Source: Episyrphus balteatus | Lineage: Eukaryota; Arthropoda; Insecta; Diptera; Syrphidae | Assembly: GCF_945859705.1 (NCBI RefSeq) | Contig: NC_079135.1 | Coordinates: forward strand, 80,794,253 to 80,858,252 | Direction of reading: 5' to 3' | Length of the DNA: 64,000 nucleotides | Shown here: positions 26,550-39,100 of the stretch, piece by piece | Layout: each line of letters starts with the position of its first letter | Numbering within the stretch: position 1 is the stretch's first letter | Position numbers and translations under genes: made by a program | Notes under the pieces: model-generated | Seen by the model: the letters and a program-made list of their open reading frames with translations, nothing else | What the model was told of the DNA's origin: nothing | Databases searched by the model: none

Positions 26550-28110
26550 TTGTTTCTGATTCATTTGTTCTGTAATGTTGGCGTTCCAAAGCCTATGCTG
26601 GGTGCAATTTTTCCACTGCTACTATCCAACGATTCTCTGAAAAAAAAAAAAAATTGTATTAAAACAATTATAACATTTTTTAGGGGTAAATAAAAGCAAA
26701 GTGCTACAATGGGACGGTATTGTTTTTGTTTACTATTTTTTATATCTTAAGATATCGATTCCAAAGACAATAATTGTATATTTGGGTTTAGGTAGGTACA
26801 TCGTACATGTAAGCCTACATTTTGGTTAACAAATTTTGTGGTAGTGCTATACTTTAAAATAGATTGCAAGATTCTATATAAACAAAAAAAAAAATAATAT
26901 TCACACAAGAAAACATTGTTATCCGATTCTGTCTGATGAAACTTGTAGATCACAAAAAAGGTAGTTGAAACCCGATAGCAAAATCCTACCCATTTGAAGA
27001 CAGACATACATATACACAAGTAATTGGCATAATTTTGCATTAGACACGCTAAAAAAATTATAACACAGCAGAACAGTTTCAAGAGAAACATAATACATAT
27101 GTAACAAAATTGTCAGAACAAAGAACATAATTATTTGACTGTTTTCACGAATCTGGGTTTTACTGGCCGTGTAATGAAGGCATGCTAGCAAGGAGGTGCA
27201 ATTTTGATTAGTTTAAGCATAGATCTGACAAACATTTTTGTCAAATATAAGAATTAAAATGTTGAAAACTTTGCATTTGAAAATAATATTAAATTTTTGT
27301 AGGTACTTTATTAATAGAAGCACCTGACTCCAGGAGCATTAACAATAATAATTTTGACTATATGCTTGTAGGACCTTTATAACTTTTAAATGCATGCTGC
27401 ACGGCACAAGTCAGAAGGAATAGAAAATAGGAAAGATTATAGGAAAGAATTTTTTGTTGCATTCTTTGACTAACCTTGCTTTGGGATGGTCTTGAAACCA
27501 TCGTATGATTAACACTATTTACATGTGGCGTTGTCGCACTGCCCGCTCTTGCTCCTATACTACTCTCACCAGCTTGATCATGTTTATTTTTTTTCTTTAT
27601 CAAGAGCAGATATGCATCATCTGGATCAAACTTATTTATAAGTTGTTTAAACTGAAAAACTGAAAGAGAATAAATTCTTTTACATTTATCATAAAGAACA
27701 TATGTACATACATATAAATAAATCGTCTTCTTAGCCTGTAGGGCGTACATATCTTTCAAATACTGTTTCAGTATACACGCCCACACTGACGTTATACGTT
27801 TCCAAATGTCGCCAATAACCTCGGGTAAACGTTTAAAGAAAACATGTGGATTTTCCTCATGGTCTTCAAGAATATCGTCTGCATTTTCAGCAGGTTTGAC
27901 ATTCTTTGAATGTGGCTACTAGATTTTATAAATCAGATCAGAGGGGCGCATCTTGAACAACATATGGAAATTAGGTACATTGTCAGCGATGTAGAGCATC
28001 TGACGGAGTGGATTTTGATCATCAAATTGCTTGATTAGTGTTAAGACTAAGCACGTTGTTGATTTTTCGATTCGTTGCACTTTCATATTAATCTCCTTTA
28101 GCCTGGGATC
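26550..28110 (-). pseudogene. Captured gene fragment in right arm (mirror copy)
   Basis: Reverse-complement copy of the fragment at 16090-17650, with the same coding-like blocks, stops and splice-like sites. The predicted 142-, 114- and 90-residue frames are identical in the two arms. Confidence 0.45.
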
Positions 28111-29083
28111 TTCTTGATACGCTCACTATAATAAAATGTTATTTGTTATTTAAGATTCTTGGAATCTGTACCAAGAGTATATATGTTGCAATCAGCATAA
28201 GACGTACTAAACCTTGTCGCAATACTACACTCATCCCTTGCAGCATAAAGTCTAGGATAGCTTGCACATATGTATAATTGAATGATTCTGTTGGCCATCA
28301 TTTAAAATCTTCTTCCTTTTTTGTTTTTCCCTTAAGAAAATGCTTAAGATTTGTTTATAAATAAAAAGAAAAACTGATGGTGGCGGCTTGCAAACATAAG
28401 TCTATATTGGACTCTTTTTTTCTGAAGCACCTTAATGCATTTAACACAACCAACGATGGATAAGTTCCGTAGGTTTTAGCACTTCCCATAAAAGGACAAT
28501 AAATAATTAACAAAAAATATTTTTAGAAAATTACAGACCGGGATATAGGTATATTTAGGATGTACATAAAAGTTTGTCGAGAACTTTTCTTTTTTTTGTT
28601 TGTTTAAATAGAAAGAAACGCGGGAAAAAATGTGAAATAAATTATGGGCTGTCAAAAATGTTGACGTTGTTTGGGACAGATTTTGTTTCATGTGTGTTGG
28701 TTTTGTGTACGTGTATGATAGATTTTACTACGTTACATAACATTACGTCGCGTAACGTTAAATATGTGTGTAAATTGTAATTGTTTATAGAACTGTCATT
28801 TTTTTCACATTTTGTTAATTATTTATTAAACTATGATTCACCAAATTCTAAAATTGATTAACCAAATTTCACAAAGCGATTTCCGATCGATTGATACCAA
28901 AAAACCCTATTTTTGTTACTATCGTTTGCTAACTATACGCCAAACCTTAAATTGTTAATAACTTTTAAACTAGGATTCACCAAATTCTAAAATTCGTTGA
29001 CCAAATTTCACCTAATTCTCACCTAATTATTTGCATCAAAATTTTTAAAAATCGTGAAAACTCGCTGCTAACTATACGGCGGT

Positions 29084-29092
29084 CAAGTTGTG
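29084..29092. repeat. Right 9-bp target-site duplication (CAAGTTGTG)
   Basis: Directly follows the CTATACGGCGGT terminus and matches 15108-15116 exactly. Confidence 0.85.
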
Positions 29093-29463
29093 AGGTTACG
29101 CCAGAATTCCAAAAACCTCACAAAATCAATCTCACCACACCTTATGAGGTTCTTGTGACTGTGAGGTTTTCGTTAGAATACGAAAAAGTCACAAAATCGA
29201 GTTTAACTCGAGTTATGAGGTTATTGTGACTTGTGAGACATCAGTGAGGTTGCCCAGAATAGCCCTGTTAAAATCAAAAATAAAACAAAATTAATTTCGT
29301 TCAAGATTTTGTTAACGAAATTTTGTATGGAAAATTTCGTTTGGCTTAAGCTGCATACTAGGCTAAACGGCTTAAGCTCTGGTAAATCTGTGGTAAACGA
29401 ACCGTCAAACGCATACAAAAGTGGAACATGATTGTGTACAATACTGTGTAGCCCACCGCACAG

Positions 29464-29487
29464 GATTTTTCAATCGATTGAAAAATC
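29464..29487. repeat. Perfect 24-bp palindrome
   Basis: GATTTTTCAATC is followed directly by its reverse complement GATTGAAAAATC. It could be a dimeric protein-binding site or a MITE scar. Confidence 0.6.
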
Positions 29488-29512
29488 ACCGTGTACCCGC
29501 AGGCACCCGACA

Positions 29513-29585
29513 AACAATTTTAGTTCTATAAAGCTTTACAGATGCAATTGGTGCTTCTGTAAAGCATTATAGAAGCAAAATTGTT
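29513..29585. repeat. Compact 73-nt hairpin
   Basis: AACAATTTT and GCTTTACAGA blocks pair with TCTGTAAAGC and AAAATTGTT around the loop ATTGG, with a few mismatches over about 33 bp. Size and shape resemble either a microRNA precursor or a tiny MITE. Confidence 0.6.
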
Positions 29586-30193
29586 AGTAGGGCACTATAG
29601 TGGCAAGAAACGTCTGATGCCGAAGTATAATTTTATTCAAATTAGAGTTTAAGTTAAGAAATTTCACATAATTAGCACGGGCGTTAAACTCTCTTTAAAT
29701 TTCAACAGAATTTTCAAAAGATTTAATAAAAAGAAAGTTCTTACCACCATTTTCACAAACAAAACTATTGGAGACTTTTTTTAAGCAGTTTGCTCATTTG
29801 TAAATTTTTCTCATACAAAAGTCATTGTGAATACAAATTTATATGATTGTGAACATGTCAACAAAATTATGGCGCCATGTTTTTGACATTTGAAAAGTTT
29901 TCTGCAGATCGCGTTTTTTTTTTAAATCTTTTAAAATTTACGTTTTTTCTCCTTTTGTTATATCAATTTTAGTTATTTAAATAATTTCTCACGTTTTTAT
30001 GTTTAATCTGTTAACAGTGTTAACCATCAAACTAAATAAATTATATACTTTTACACCAATTACCACTTTATTCTTTACTTGAAAAAATATGAATCCCATC
30101 GCGAATCGGATGGTTCGCTGCAACAATTGATAACCTCAAGCCTTCAGCATTTTTAATAAACTAAACAAAATTTGTATCTAATAAACTACCAAT

Positions 30194-33100
30194 ATGTTTG
30201 TGCAAGATCTAAAACTAGAGTTCTATAATGTACTTGTGGGAAAGAGAATTTTAATCATTGTTAATTATGACATCGATGGTATTTGTGCTAGCAAAATTAT
30301 ACAATCCTTGTTTAAGTATGATCATATGCTGTATTCGGTGGTGCCGATCATGGGTATGGCTGGAATGCAAAGAGCCTACACCGAAAATCGAGATGACGTT
30401 AAATATGTGATTTTAATCAATTGTGGTGGTTGTGTTGATATTGTTGATCTTTTGCAACCCGATGAAGAAGTTGTATTCTTTGTTTGTGATTCCCATAGGC
30501 CGCTCGATGTTTGCAATATTTATAGTGATAAACAGGTGAGTACCTTTCTGTAGTTTTTAGAAATTAAAAGTACTGAAATACTACAGATCATTCTTAATTT
30601 ATTCGCACTAAACAGCCTGAAAAGTCTTTTTCTGTAAATGGCCTTTGGTTTCTTCTTCCATTTAGTTACTATGTCTTCTATCGTTTCAAAACTGTTTTCA
30701 ACGGAGTGGTCATTTGAGTTTAGCGAATAGCCATAAATCGAATGAAGCTTATTCAACAGAACAATATGCCTCGACTCACGAATGACGACGTTGTTTTTCG
30801 AAAAAAAGGCTAGGTTGAACCGGGTGATAATCCGACAAGTCGAATCATCCCACTCGGATCTCGATGTGATCCCCAGGGTTAGCGTGGGAAGGAATCCGGA
30901 TCCGAATCCGGATGGGTAAGGGAAGGATTTATTGGGAATTAGGTGTTGGAATTTGTATTTGTGTTTTGTGCCTCCCTGAACCATCTTGAAATTTGGATGA
31001 ATGTCATTATGTTTTTTAGTGACAAGGACGAGACGTCATCTAACTAATTTAACTAACTTTTTGCTAAACTGGGGCATTCGCAAAGGAAGTGGTATGAGCC
31101 CTCTTCTGCCTCTTCGTCTTGAAACCCTCAACATAAGTCTGATGAGACAATACCCATTCTACTCATGTGGGTTCCCATTGAGTTGTGACCTGTAAGCATA
31201 CCGACCAAAAGGGACAATTGAGGCCTGCTTAGCTTAAGTATGGTGTCAGTTTTGTTCTTAGAAAGGATCGGCCACAGATTTCTTGAAACTCGACAGGTTC
31301 ACAAGCTGACCATCTGTCGTTTGCAGAGTTTAAGAAGGTTGATCCTGTTTTGGCCAGTTCATCTGCCCTTTCATTCCACTGTGTGTAAAGAAAATAAAAT
31401 ATATCCCAAATTCATGAACATTAGATGTAATTTACATAATTCAAGAACTGAACGAGTGATTAAAGAAGCAAAATGTTTATCGTTAAAACACGAAATTGAA
31501 TTTCATTGCCATTGTTTAGACCAAGTTCAACTCCAAATATATGAACTACATTTAAAGATGACCAAAAATTTAAATTTTTTGCAATTTGATCACTTCAACA
31601 AATTGTGCCTCCCACTATTCCAGAGAAGTGAAGCAGTTTTTGAAGAAAAAAAAAAAAAAAAAAATGAACAAAACTTACGAAAAACTTGTTGCCACACATG
31701 AGACTAAAAAAGTAGAAAAACCTTTGGTAAAACCAGTTAAAGACCTAGTCATTAATCTTTCAAAAGAAAATTTTGACCAAGATGAAATGGATTTGTTAAA
31801 CAGAGGACTAAATTATACAGTAAAACCACGCAAAGTCCCAATTATAGACATCGTAGCTGACATCGAATCTGCCATCCAATACAAACAGTGGGAAAAAAGA
31901 AATCAGTGAGAGACAAAGCCTTACCTCTAATCAAAAATGCATTCAGACAGTAATCCTACAGATAACAAAAAAATCACATTTGAATGCCATGATCGTTGAT
32001 GCCAAGATTGCAGTTGACACCATACATAAGGCCTTCAACATCAACAAATATAAATTACGTGTTTCTAACCCATCGGTTCCTTTAATGTATGGTTTACCCA
32101 AAGTGCACAAAAATGGAGATAAAATGAGGAAAATTGTTTCGAATGTAAGCTCTCCACTTACATACATAACAAAATGGCTTGTTAATGACTTGAGAAAATT
32201 CGGAAGCTTTGATGGTTTTTCAGTCAAGAACACATTCGATTTTGTTGACAAAATAAGGGAAATTGAAATTGAAGACGACGAGATTATGATCTCATTCGAT
32301 GTAACTGCCCTTTTTCCATCCATTCCCGTCAATGAAGCAGTCGAAGCAATTAAACAACATTTACATAAATTCGATTTACCACCAGAACAAGAAAAAGCTT
32401 ACATTGATTGCATCAACATTTGCATGAAGCATAATTGTTTTCAATTCCGGAACTTATTTTATTCAAACAACTTCGGGTGCAGTATGGGAAATGGCCTCTC
32501 ACCATATGTCGCAGAGGCATTCATGTGTAAATTTGAGTCAGATTTACACAAAGAAGGTAAACTACCACGTATCTGGTATAGATATGTTGATGACACCTTT
32601 GCTGTGGTGAAAAAATCAGAAGTTGACCAGGTTCTCACAACAATCAATAATAGATTTTCCAGCATCAAATTTACTTTTGAGAAGGAGGACGACAAACTTC
32701 ACACATTACCCTTCCTCGACGTTGAAATCAAACGAAAAGAGAAAAGAGTTGAGTTCAGTGTTTACAGAAAATCCACATCGACAGATCGGTACATAACAAA
32801 GGATTCATATTGTGCATATAGTCAAAAAATTGCAGCTTTTCATTCCATGGTTTACAGATTATGCCGTCTTCCTCTATCTGTTGAAAACTATATGAGAGAA
32901 TACCAACAAATACTTCATATAGCTAATGTGAACGGGTACGAGAAATCAATCATAGACCAACTGATCAAAAAGCACTCGAAAAAGTTAAAGCGAAACAACG
33001 TTAGTACGTTGTTCGAACAAAACACAAATGCACAAAAACAACGTATCACTCTACCCTTCGCCCCAAATATTACCAACAAGCTGATACATGTGTTTACGAA

Positions 33101-36100
33101 ATCAGAAATGAGCATTGTACATACCAACAACAACAAATTAAAAACTCTCCTAGGATCCACAAAAGACAACACACCAACTAACCGATGCAGCGGCATTTAT
33201 CAAATCTCTTGTTCTAACTGTGACAAAAAATATATTGGACAAACAAGGAGAGCTGCTGAGGTTAGATTCAACGAACATCTTCGATCCGTAAAAAAGAAAG
33301 AGATAGACAAAGCAATAGCAGCCCACATCTATGATCCAAATAATGACAATCAACACACAATAACTTCATTTGACAACAATTTTAAGCTTTAAAAAAAAGT
33401 AAACAAACCAAATAAACTTGACGCCTATGAATCCATACATATACACATAAACAACGATTTGATGAACTTGGAACCTGGACCAATTATTGACTCTCAACTT
33501 TTCAACGCACTCAAAAGAGAATAAATAGAAACTCTGTTTTTTGTTTTTGTTTTTCTTTTTTCTTTTGCAAGTAATGTTTGTAATCTCTTTTAGTCCGGTC
33601 AAATTAGACTAAAATAAGGGGGTGAGGTTACATTAATTCCCAGCAAGCTGAAAATTGGTAGGATTGTTGGAAACACCATCATAAATTAAATTTAAAAAGT
33701 CCTCATCGATCCGAGGTGTGGAAAAAAACTTATGGGGGGTCAAAGGTCACATAAACTGGTTTTTCACGATTTTCAGCAAAACGGTAAGTCTCATCAAAAA
33801 ATGCAAGAATTGTAGACCAGATTATTATATATAAAAAGTGTCATAACACTTTTTTTTCCTAAGACCCACCGTTTCTTAGGTATAACGATTCAAAAAGTTG
33901 AAGTTGAGTTGTAATCGTCATAATCAGGCCTATTTTGAAAAAAAAAACTCCTAACTGAAAAGTTCCTGAAATTTCATTATTTTTTAAGCTTGAATTTCGT
34001 TTTTCAATGGTTAAGAATATAGGAAAGCAAAAAAAAATGGAAATTTTCACCATTTTTCCGATTGGGGCCCTTCTCCCGAAACCATTTCCCTGGGAATTTT
34101 TGTTTAGAATCAGACCTATGATGGTAGCCGATCGGAAAAATATCCGATCGGAGAAAAGTTCCGATCGGAAGATTTTTGTATTCACGGTACCCGAATTTGA
34201 GGAGAGAATTTATTCCAATTTTTTTGGTTTTTATATTTTTCGGATAATTTTTCACGTTTAATTTTCTATCGGGAAGAATCGGAAAGAAAACAAAGCATAA
34301 AGCACAACGCGTCTCAAATATTTTGACAGTTCACTGCATAGCATCGCATGTATTTTAAATTTTCAACGCACCTAAGATTTTTTTCGTACATCTGTCCGAT
34401 TTTACTGTCGGAAGGGTTAAAATCATATGAAAATTGAAAAATTCGTACAAATCGGATAAAATTTTCTTCCGATCGGCTACCATCATAGGGCTGAATATGT
34501 CTGAATAAATACAGGGTGTGCAATAGAGAATGGACAACCCTAAACCCTAAAACGGCTGATATCTACACTTATGGATGTTCTAAAAACAGATAGAAAAAAG
34601 TTCTATCGCAACCAGTTCATAAAATATTGGCTTTTTTTCGTTCAGTGTATTTTAAATTTTAACATCTTGTGTTTTCGTTCACTACAACCACGAATGAATG
34701 AATTTTATTTATTTCTTTTTTTTATAATTTTCTACAATAATTGTATGAGTACATAAACTCTTTAAAAACTGCGAAGCTATTGCACATTTTCCTTAACAAA
34801 ATTTTGAAATCTGTTTTTTGATGCAAAAGTTAAAAAAAGTATTTTATGAAAAATTTTAAACACCTGTGGTATAAAATAAATCTATAGAAACCTAGGTGGC
34901 CAACTTTCTTAAAAATACTCCCCTTAGACGAGAATATTTTTAAGTAAGTCGGCCACTTAGGTTTCTATAGATTTATTTTATACCACAGGTGTTTAAAATT
35001 TTTCATAAAATACTTTTTTTACATTTTGCATCAAAAAACAGATTTCAAAATTTTTTTAAGGAAAATGTGCCATAGCTAGGAAGTTTTTAAAGAGTTTATG
35101 TACTCATACAATTATTGTAGAAAATTATAAAAAAAAGAAATAAATAAAATTCATTCATTCGTGGTTGTAGTGAACGAAAACACAAGATGTTAAAATTTAA
35201 AATACACTGAACGAAAAAAAGCCAATATTTTATGAACTGGTTGCGATAGAACTTTTTTCATCTGTTTTTAGAACATCCATAAGTGTAGATATCAGCCGTT
35301 TTAGGGTTTAGGGTTGTCCATTCTCTATTGCACACCCTGTATTTATTCAGACATATTCTAAACAAAAATTCCCAGGGAAATGGTTTCGGGAGAAGGGCCC
35401 CAATCGGAAAAATGGTGAAAATTTCCATTTTTTTTTTTTGCTTTCCTATATTCTTAACCATTGAAAAACGAAATTCAAGCTTAAAAAATAATGAAATTTC
35501 AGGAACTTTTCAGTTAGGAGTTTTTTTTTCAAAATAGGCCTGATTATGACGATTACAACTCAACTTCAACTTTTTGAATCGTTATACCTAAAAAACGGTG
35601 GGTCTTAGGAAAAAAAGTGTTATGACACTTTTTATATATAATAATCTGGTCTACAATTCTTGCATTGAAAATTTTTTGATGAGACATACCGTTTTGCTGA
35701 AAATCGTGAAAAACCAGTTTTTGTGACCTTTGACCCTCCGTAAGTTTTTTTCCACACCTCGGATCGATGAGGACTTTTTAAATTTAATTTATGATGGTGT
35801 TTCCAACAATCCTACCAATTTTCAGCTTGCTGGGAATTAATGTAACCTTGGATGTCTAAATTGACCGGACTATTTGTTTAACCTTAAATGCAAGTAATAT
35901 TTGTAATTTCTTTGGTTTTGTTTAATCGTCGTTCGCTGATGATGGTTCCGCAGCTGAGAACCGAAATGCATTCGTGTTGAATAAAAAGAATTTTTTAAAT
36001 TAAACACAGTTGTTGTCATTTTATTGTTTCTTTTTATTACGATTTTTGAGGTCAATAAGGTGAAAAACTTTCAAATACGTTTTCATTAGAATTCATTATT

Positions 36101-39100
36101 TGACAGCAAATTATTTTAGAACAGTCGGCCAAATATCGATCTAGTGTGTGCACTCACTTCCAATCCGACTATTTAGTCGGCCCAGTGTGCGCACAAACAG
36201 CCCAGAACGACTAAACTATGGGTCTATTAATTACTAAAAAGTCTTTTTAATGGTTTTCACTTCCAAGCAAAGTATTTCTTTTAATTTCTTAGATCAAAGA
36301 ATTGAGAGGGGAGGTGAGCTCTTAATTTTTCTTTTGGATTTTTTTTCAACTGCATATTATACTCAAGAATATTGTGTTAAATTTTTTGTATATTTCACTT
36401 ATGACCGTTTTATTCCAGTGTTCAAAACTTCAAAGCGATTTCCCCACAACTTTATCAAATTCGGTGCCCTTCATAACTTCAAAACTTATGCATCGATCCT
36501 TTTGAAATTTTGAACACTATTTCTGTAAATAATTTACGAGATAACGGTTATTTGAAAATTGTTATAAATTTTTATTTCACAATCACATAAAAGTCGTTTT
36601 TTGTTTAGCTAAATCGTGTTTTTCCTTAAATTGAAATTTCAAAAAGCCCGCGCAACGTTAATATTTCGTGTTGAAAATTTTACATTACATATGTTTTTCG
36701 AAAGTCATAATTTAATATACCATTGGTTTAAATAAATAGATTTGAACTGTGTCGTCACAAAAAAATTACGAAAGCGTGCTTTCTTTGGTACGAATTTACC
36801 TCCCCTCCCTAACTTAAAAAAATGGAAAATCCTTAGTGCCAAATCACTCCGTCCCGATCCTCTTCAAATGCATGTTTGTCTGGTAACTCACACTAATAAC
36901 AAAGTGTTTCACTGTTTTCTAAGAAAATATTTTTTCTGTTTTTCTGATTCGTAAACTTTTTAATGATAATTGTGTTTTTTTTTTTTTAATTTGAAATTTT
37001 ATTTTGAACGACTGAACCGATTTCAATGAATTTTTTATTTTTGCTTTGATTAAAAACATAATTTTTTTTTTGTTTTAGAAAAACCATTTTTTGAAAAGTC
37101 GAGTCAGTGGCTCATATGCAAAAAGAATGAGCTTAAGCTCTATCTCACTTTTCAGTACATTTTCTAGAGGTCTATCTCAAGAAAATGAGATGAATCTCAA
37201 GAAAATGTACTGACAAGAAGTGATATAAGAGTGATATTAGCACTTTTTTTATTGCATACGACCCAGTGAAGGTTTTTTTTTTTTTCAAAGACTTCAGAAG
37301 CATTTCCGATTAATCATACTAGTTTACAAAAAGATTAAAATTTTGTGATCTCGATGTCGAAGGGTCATAATTCCCACACGTATACATCACACTAGTGATC
37401 CGCCGTGCCGTGGTGTTCGCCGGGTTGACTTTCTTTTTCTTTATAGACAGAAACGTAAAAAGCAAAAACAAAAAGGAAAGAAAAATAGAATTTATATATT
37501 TTTTTTATCAAAAAACCCCCCCTTCAATATCACAAATCGTTTAACATGAATTCTATTAGATGATAGAATGTGCTAGTCAAAAATATTTACCTCAAAATTT
37601 TGAATATTTTATGTCAAGGGATTGACGATCTGCAGCTACCGCTTGGGAAGATAAAGGGCTACAAATGTCTTATAAAATAAATAGGTCAAACATATATTAT
37701 CGCGTCCGCGTGAAATATAAAATCCATGCACACATGTAGTATATAAAATACTTAATATTAAAAAAAAAATAATGCACCATAGAAGTAACATTTATTTATA
37801 AAAAAATCAAATCAAAATATCAAATTAAATTCAAGTAATATTTTATCTCAATTCTTTAGGTTTGCATACTTGGCGATCCAGCAACGGAAGAAACGATTCC
37901 CTCATTTGAAGCAATATTTCGTGAGTCCGATGGCGAAGACAGTGCTGATGAAGATGACGATGAAGATGACAATGAAGAAGAAGGCACTACACGAATGGAA
38001 AAGCATGCAAATCGTGTTCTCAAACAACGTGAACGTCGAACATGGGAAAACGAAAGGGATCGCATAATGTTTGACTATTCCCAATATAGTTATTATGGAA
38101 GAAGTTCTGCTATAATACTCTTTGAACTAGCATGGAAACTTACCAAAGACTCTCCGGATCTATTATGGTGGGCAATTGTTGGAACAACTGAGCAACTGAT
38201 TTTGGGCAAAATAGAAAGTTCAACTTATACACTTGAGATCGATAACATTCAAAGTCATGTATCAAGATTAACAACTAAATCCTCCGATCAAACACAAACA
38301 CACAGTGCATCTAAAATAACATTTGAAAATGACTTGCATTTAGCTCTATATCGACATTGGTCGGTAACAGAATCAATGAGGTAAATAATTTTGTATTATA
38401 AAAAAATCACTAACCTAATAAAATTGTGTTTATTTAGAAATTCAATGTATTGTGCCTGTAAACTTAAGCTATGGACTTTGCGAGGTGAAAAAAAACTTCA
38501 CGAACTTCTGGTAGAAATGGGTCTGCCACTAACACATGCAAAACAAATGTTCAACTCTATGGATCTCACATTGCGTCAAGAATTTCATCAAATGATCGAA
38601 AAGCTCGCGGAAAAATATGGTATACCTGATATTGTTTATGGTTCTTTCACTCTGAATTATGGTTACCGTAATCGATATTCAGCTGCGGATTATGTCTATG
38701 CTTTGCTTGCCATATTAGAATCCGTTAAACATGACAAGACTCCAGAAGATTGTTTTCTTGAAGCACTCGATGGTCTATCGAAAAGTCACAAATCCATCCT
38801 AACTGCTGGTATTGAAAGTGCTAAACTGTTACTTTCGGCTATATTCCGTCAAGTGCAAAGCAGTTTAGAAGCCCATCAGGTGCATTCAGCTGGTCCATTC
38901 TTTTATTTTATTTTAAATGAAGAAAACAGTTACTTTTCTTATCCATTTGGATTAACAATGCTAGCAAAATTCATTTTAAATGGTTATGTGTCGACTTCAA
39001 GAAGTCGACGAGCTCCAGAATTACCACTCATTGTGAGTTGTCCAGTTGATGCTGAGCGTGGACTTTGTCTTTTAGTTGGAATACCCCCGGTTCGTGAGAA

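Larger units (their letters stand above)
15117..29083. mobile_element. Giant foldback (MULE/Foldback-like) element, 13,967 bp palindrome
   Basis: The termini ACCGCCGTATAGTTAGC and GCTAACTATACGGCGGT are exact inverses, flanked by a 9-bp duplication. Coordinates pair to a sum of 44200 at the ends, 44198 near 17 kb and 44189 near 19 kb, so the arms differ by only a few small indels and substitutions. Each arm (about 7 kb) contains, from the end inward: subterminal repeats of TATAGTTAGCA and GAATTTGGTGAATC; a captured intron-bearing gene piece; a 222-bp MITE; unique AT-rich DNA; and a 174-bp tandem array. The arrays meet with essentially no loop near 22268. Long TIRs with tandem subrepeats and 9-bp TSDs are hallmarks of Foldback and Mutator-like elements. 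No transposase is present. Confidence 0.85.
7645..29267. mobile_element. Large CAGGG-ended DNA element (PIF/Harbinger-like), carrying captured gene fragments
   Basis: The left end CAGGGCTATTCTG is exactly inverted at the right end (29255-29267). The base triplet TTA lies immediately outside both ends (7642-7644 and 29268-29270), a 3-bp target duplication typical of PIF/Harbinger elements. Subterminal TCACAAGTCACAAT and many GTGAGGTT/AACCTCAC motifs occur at both ends. Subtracting the nested palindrome and its duplication leaves about 7.6 kb. That core holds degenerate, intron-bearing exonic pieces in both orientations, including part of Mtp-alpha, and no intact transposase, so it is non-autonomous. 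The boundaries are well supported by TIR plus TSD; the superfamily is inferred from TSD length and composition only. Confidence 0.75.
29268..30193. other. Intergenic region and Cdc45 5' flank
   Basis: Holds a 24-bp perfect palindrome (29464-29487) and a 73-nt hairpin (29513-29585). No promoter motif can be called with confidence. Confidence 0.5.
31386..36000 (+). mobile_element. Penelope-like retroelement, 5'-truncated and interrupted
   Basis: Decayed N-terminal coding (NKIYPKFMNIRCN near 31395 and VINLSKENFDQDEMDLLNRG near 31750, with one frame change at the A-run near 31648 and stops near 31908) precedes the reverse transcriptase/GIY-YIG frame at 31980. The 3' part is split by a palindrome (33591-35872). 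It resumes with a hammerhead-like CTGATGA...GAAA segment and ends near 36000 in AT-rich DNA. Gene architecture and motif content are those of endonuclease-positive Penelope-like elements. The exact ends are not resolved. Confidence 0.75.
30536..37859 (+). other. Cdc45 intron 1, transposon-filled (7,324 bp)
   Basis: GTGAGT donor and TTCTTTAG acceptor. From 5' to 3' it contains a minus-strand LINE fragment, a Penelope-like element split by a 2.3-kb palindrome that holds a MITE, and another MITE near 37.1 kb. Confidence 0.9.

Noticed and set aside
15117..29083. Palindrome as an assembly or read artefact (for example a missed hairpin adapter)
   Set aside because: The arms differ by scattered substitutions, indels and tandem-unit number, and an exact 9-bp duplication flanks the outside. 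An artefact would give identical arms and no duplication.
30600..30985. Minus-strand 154-residue frame as a gene
   Set aside because: Continues from a LINE C-terminal fragment and lies in Cdc45 intron 1; no recognisable domain, most likely LINE tail or chance.
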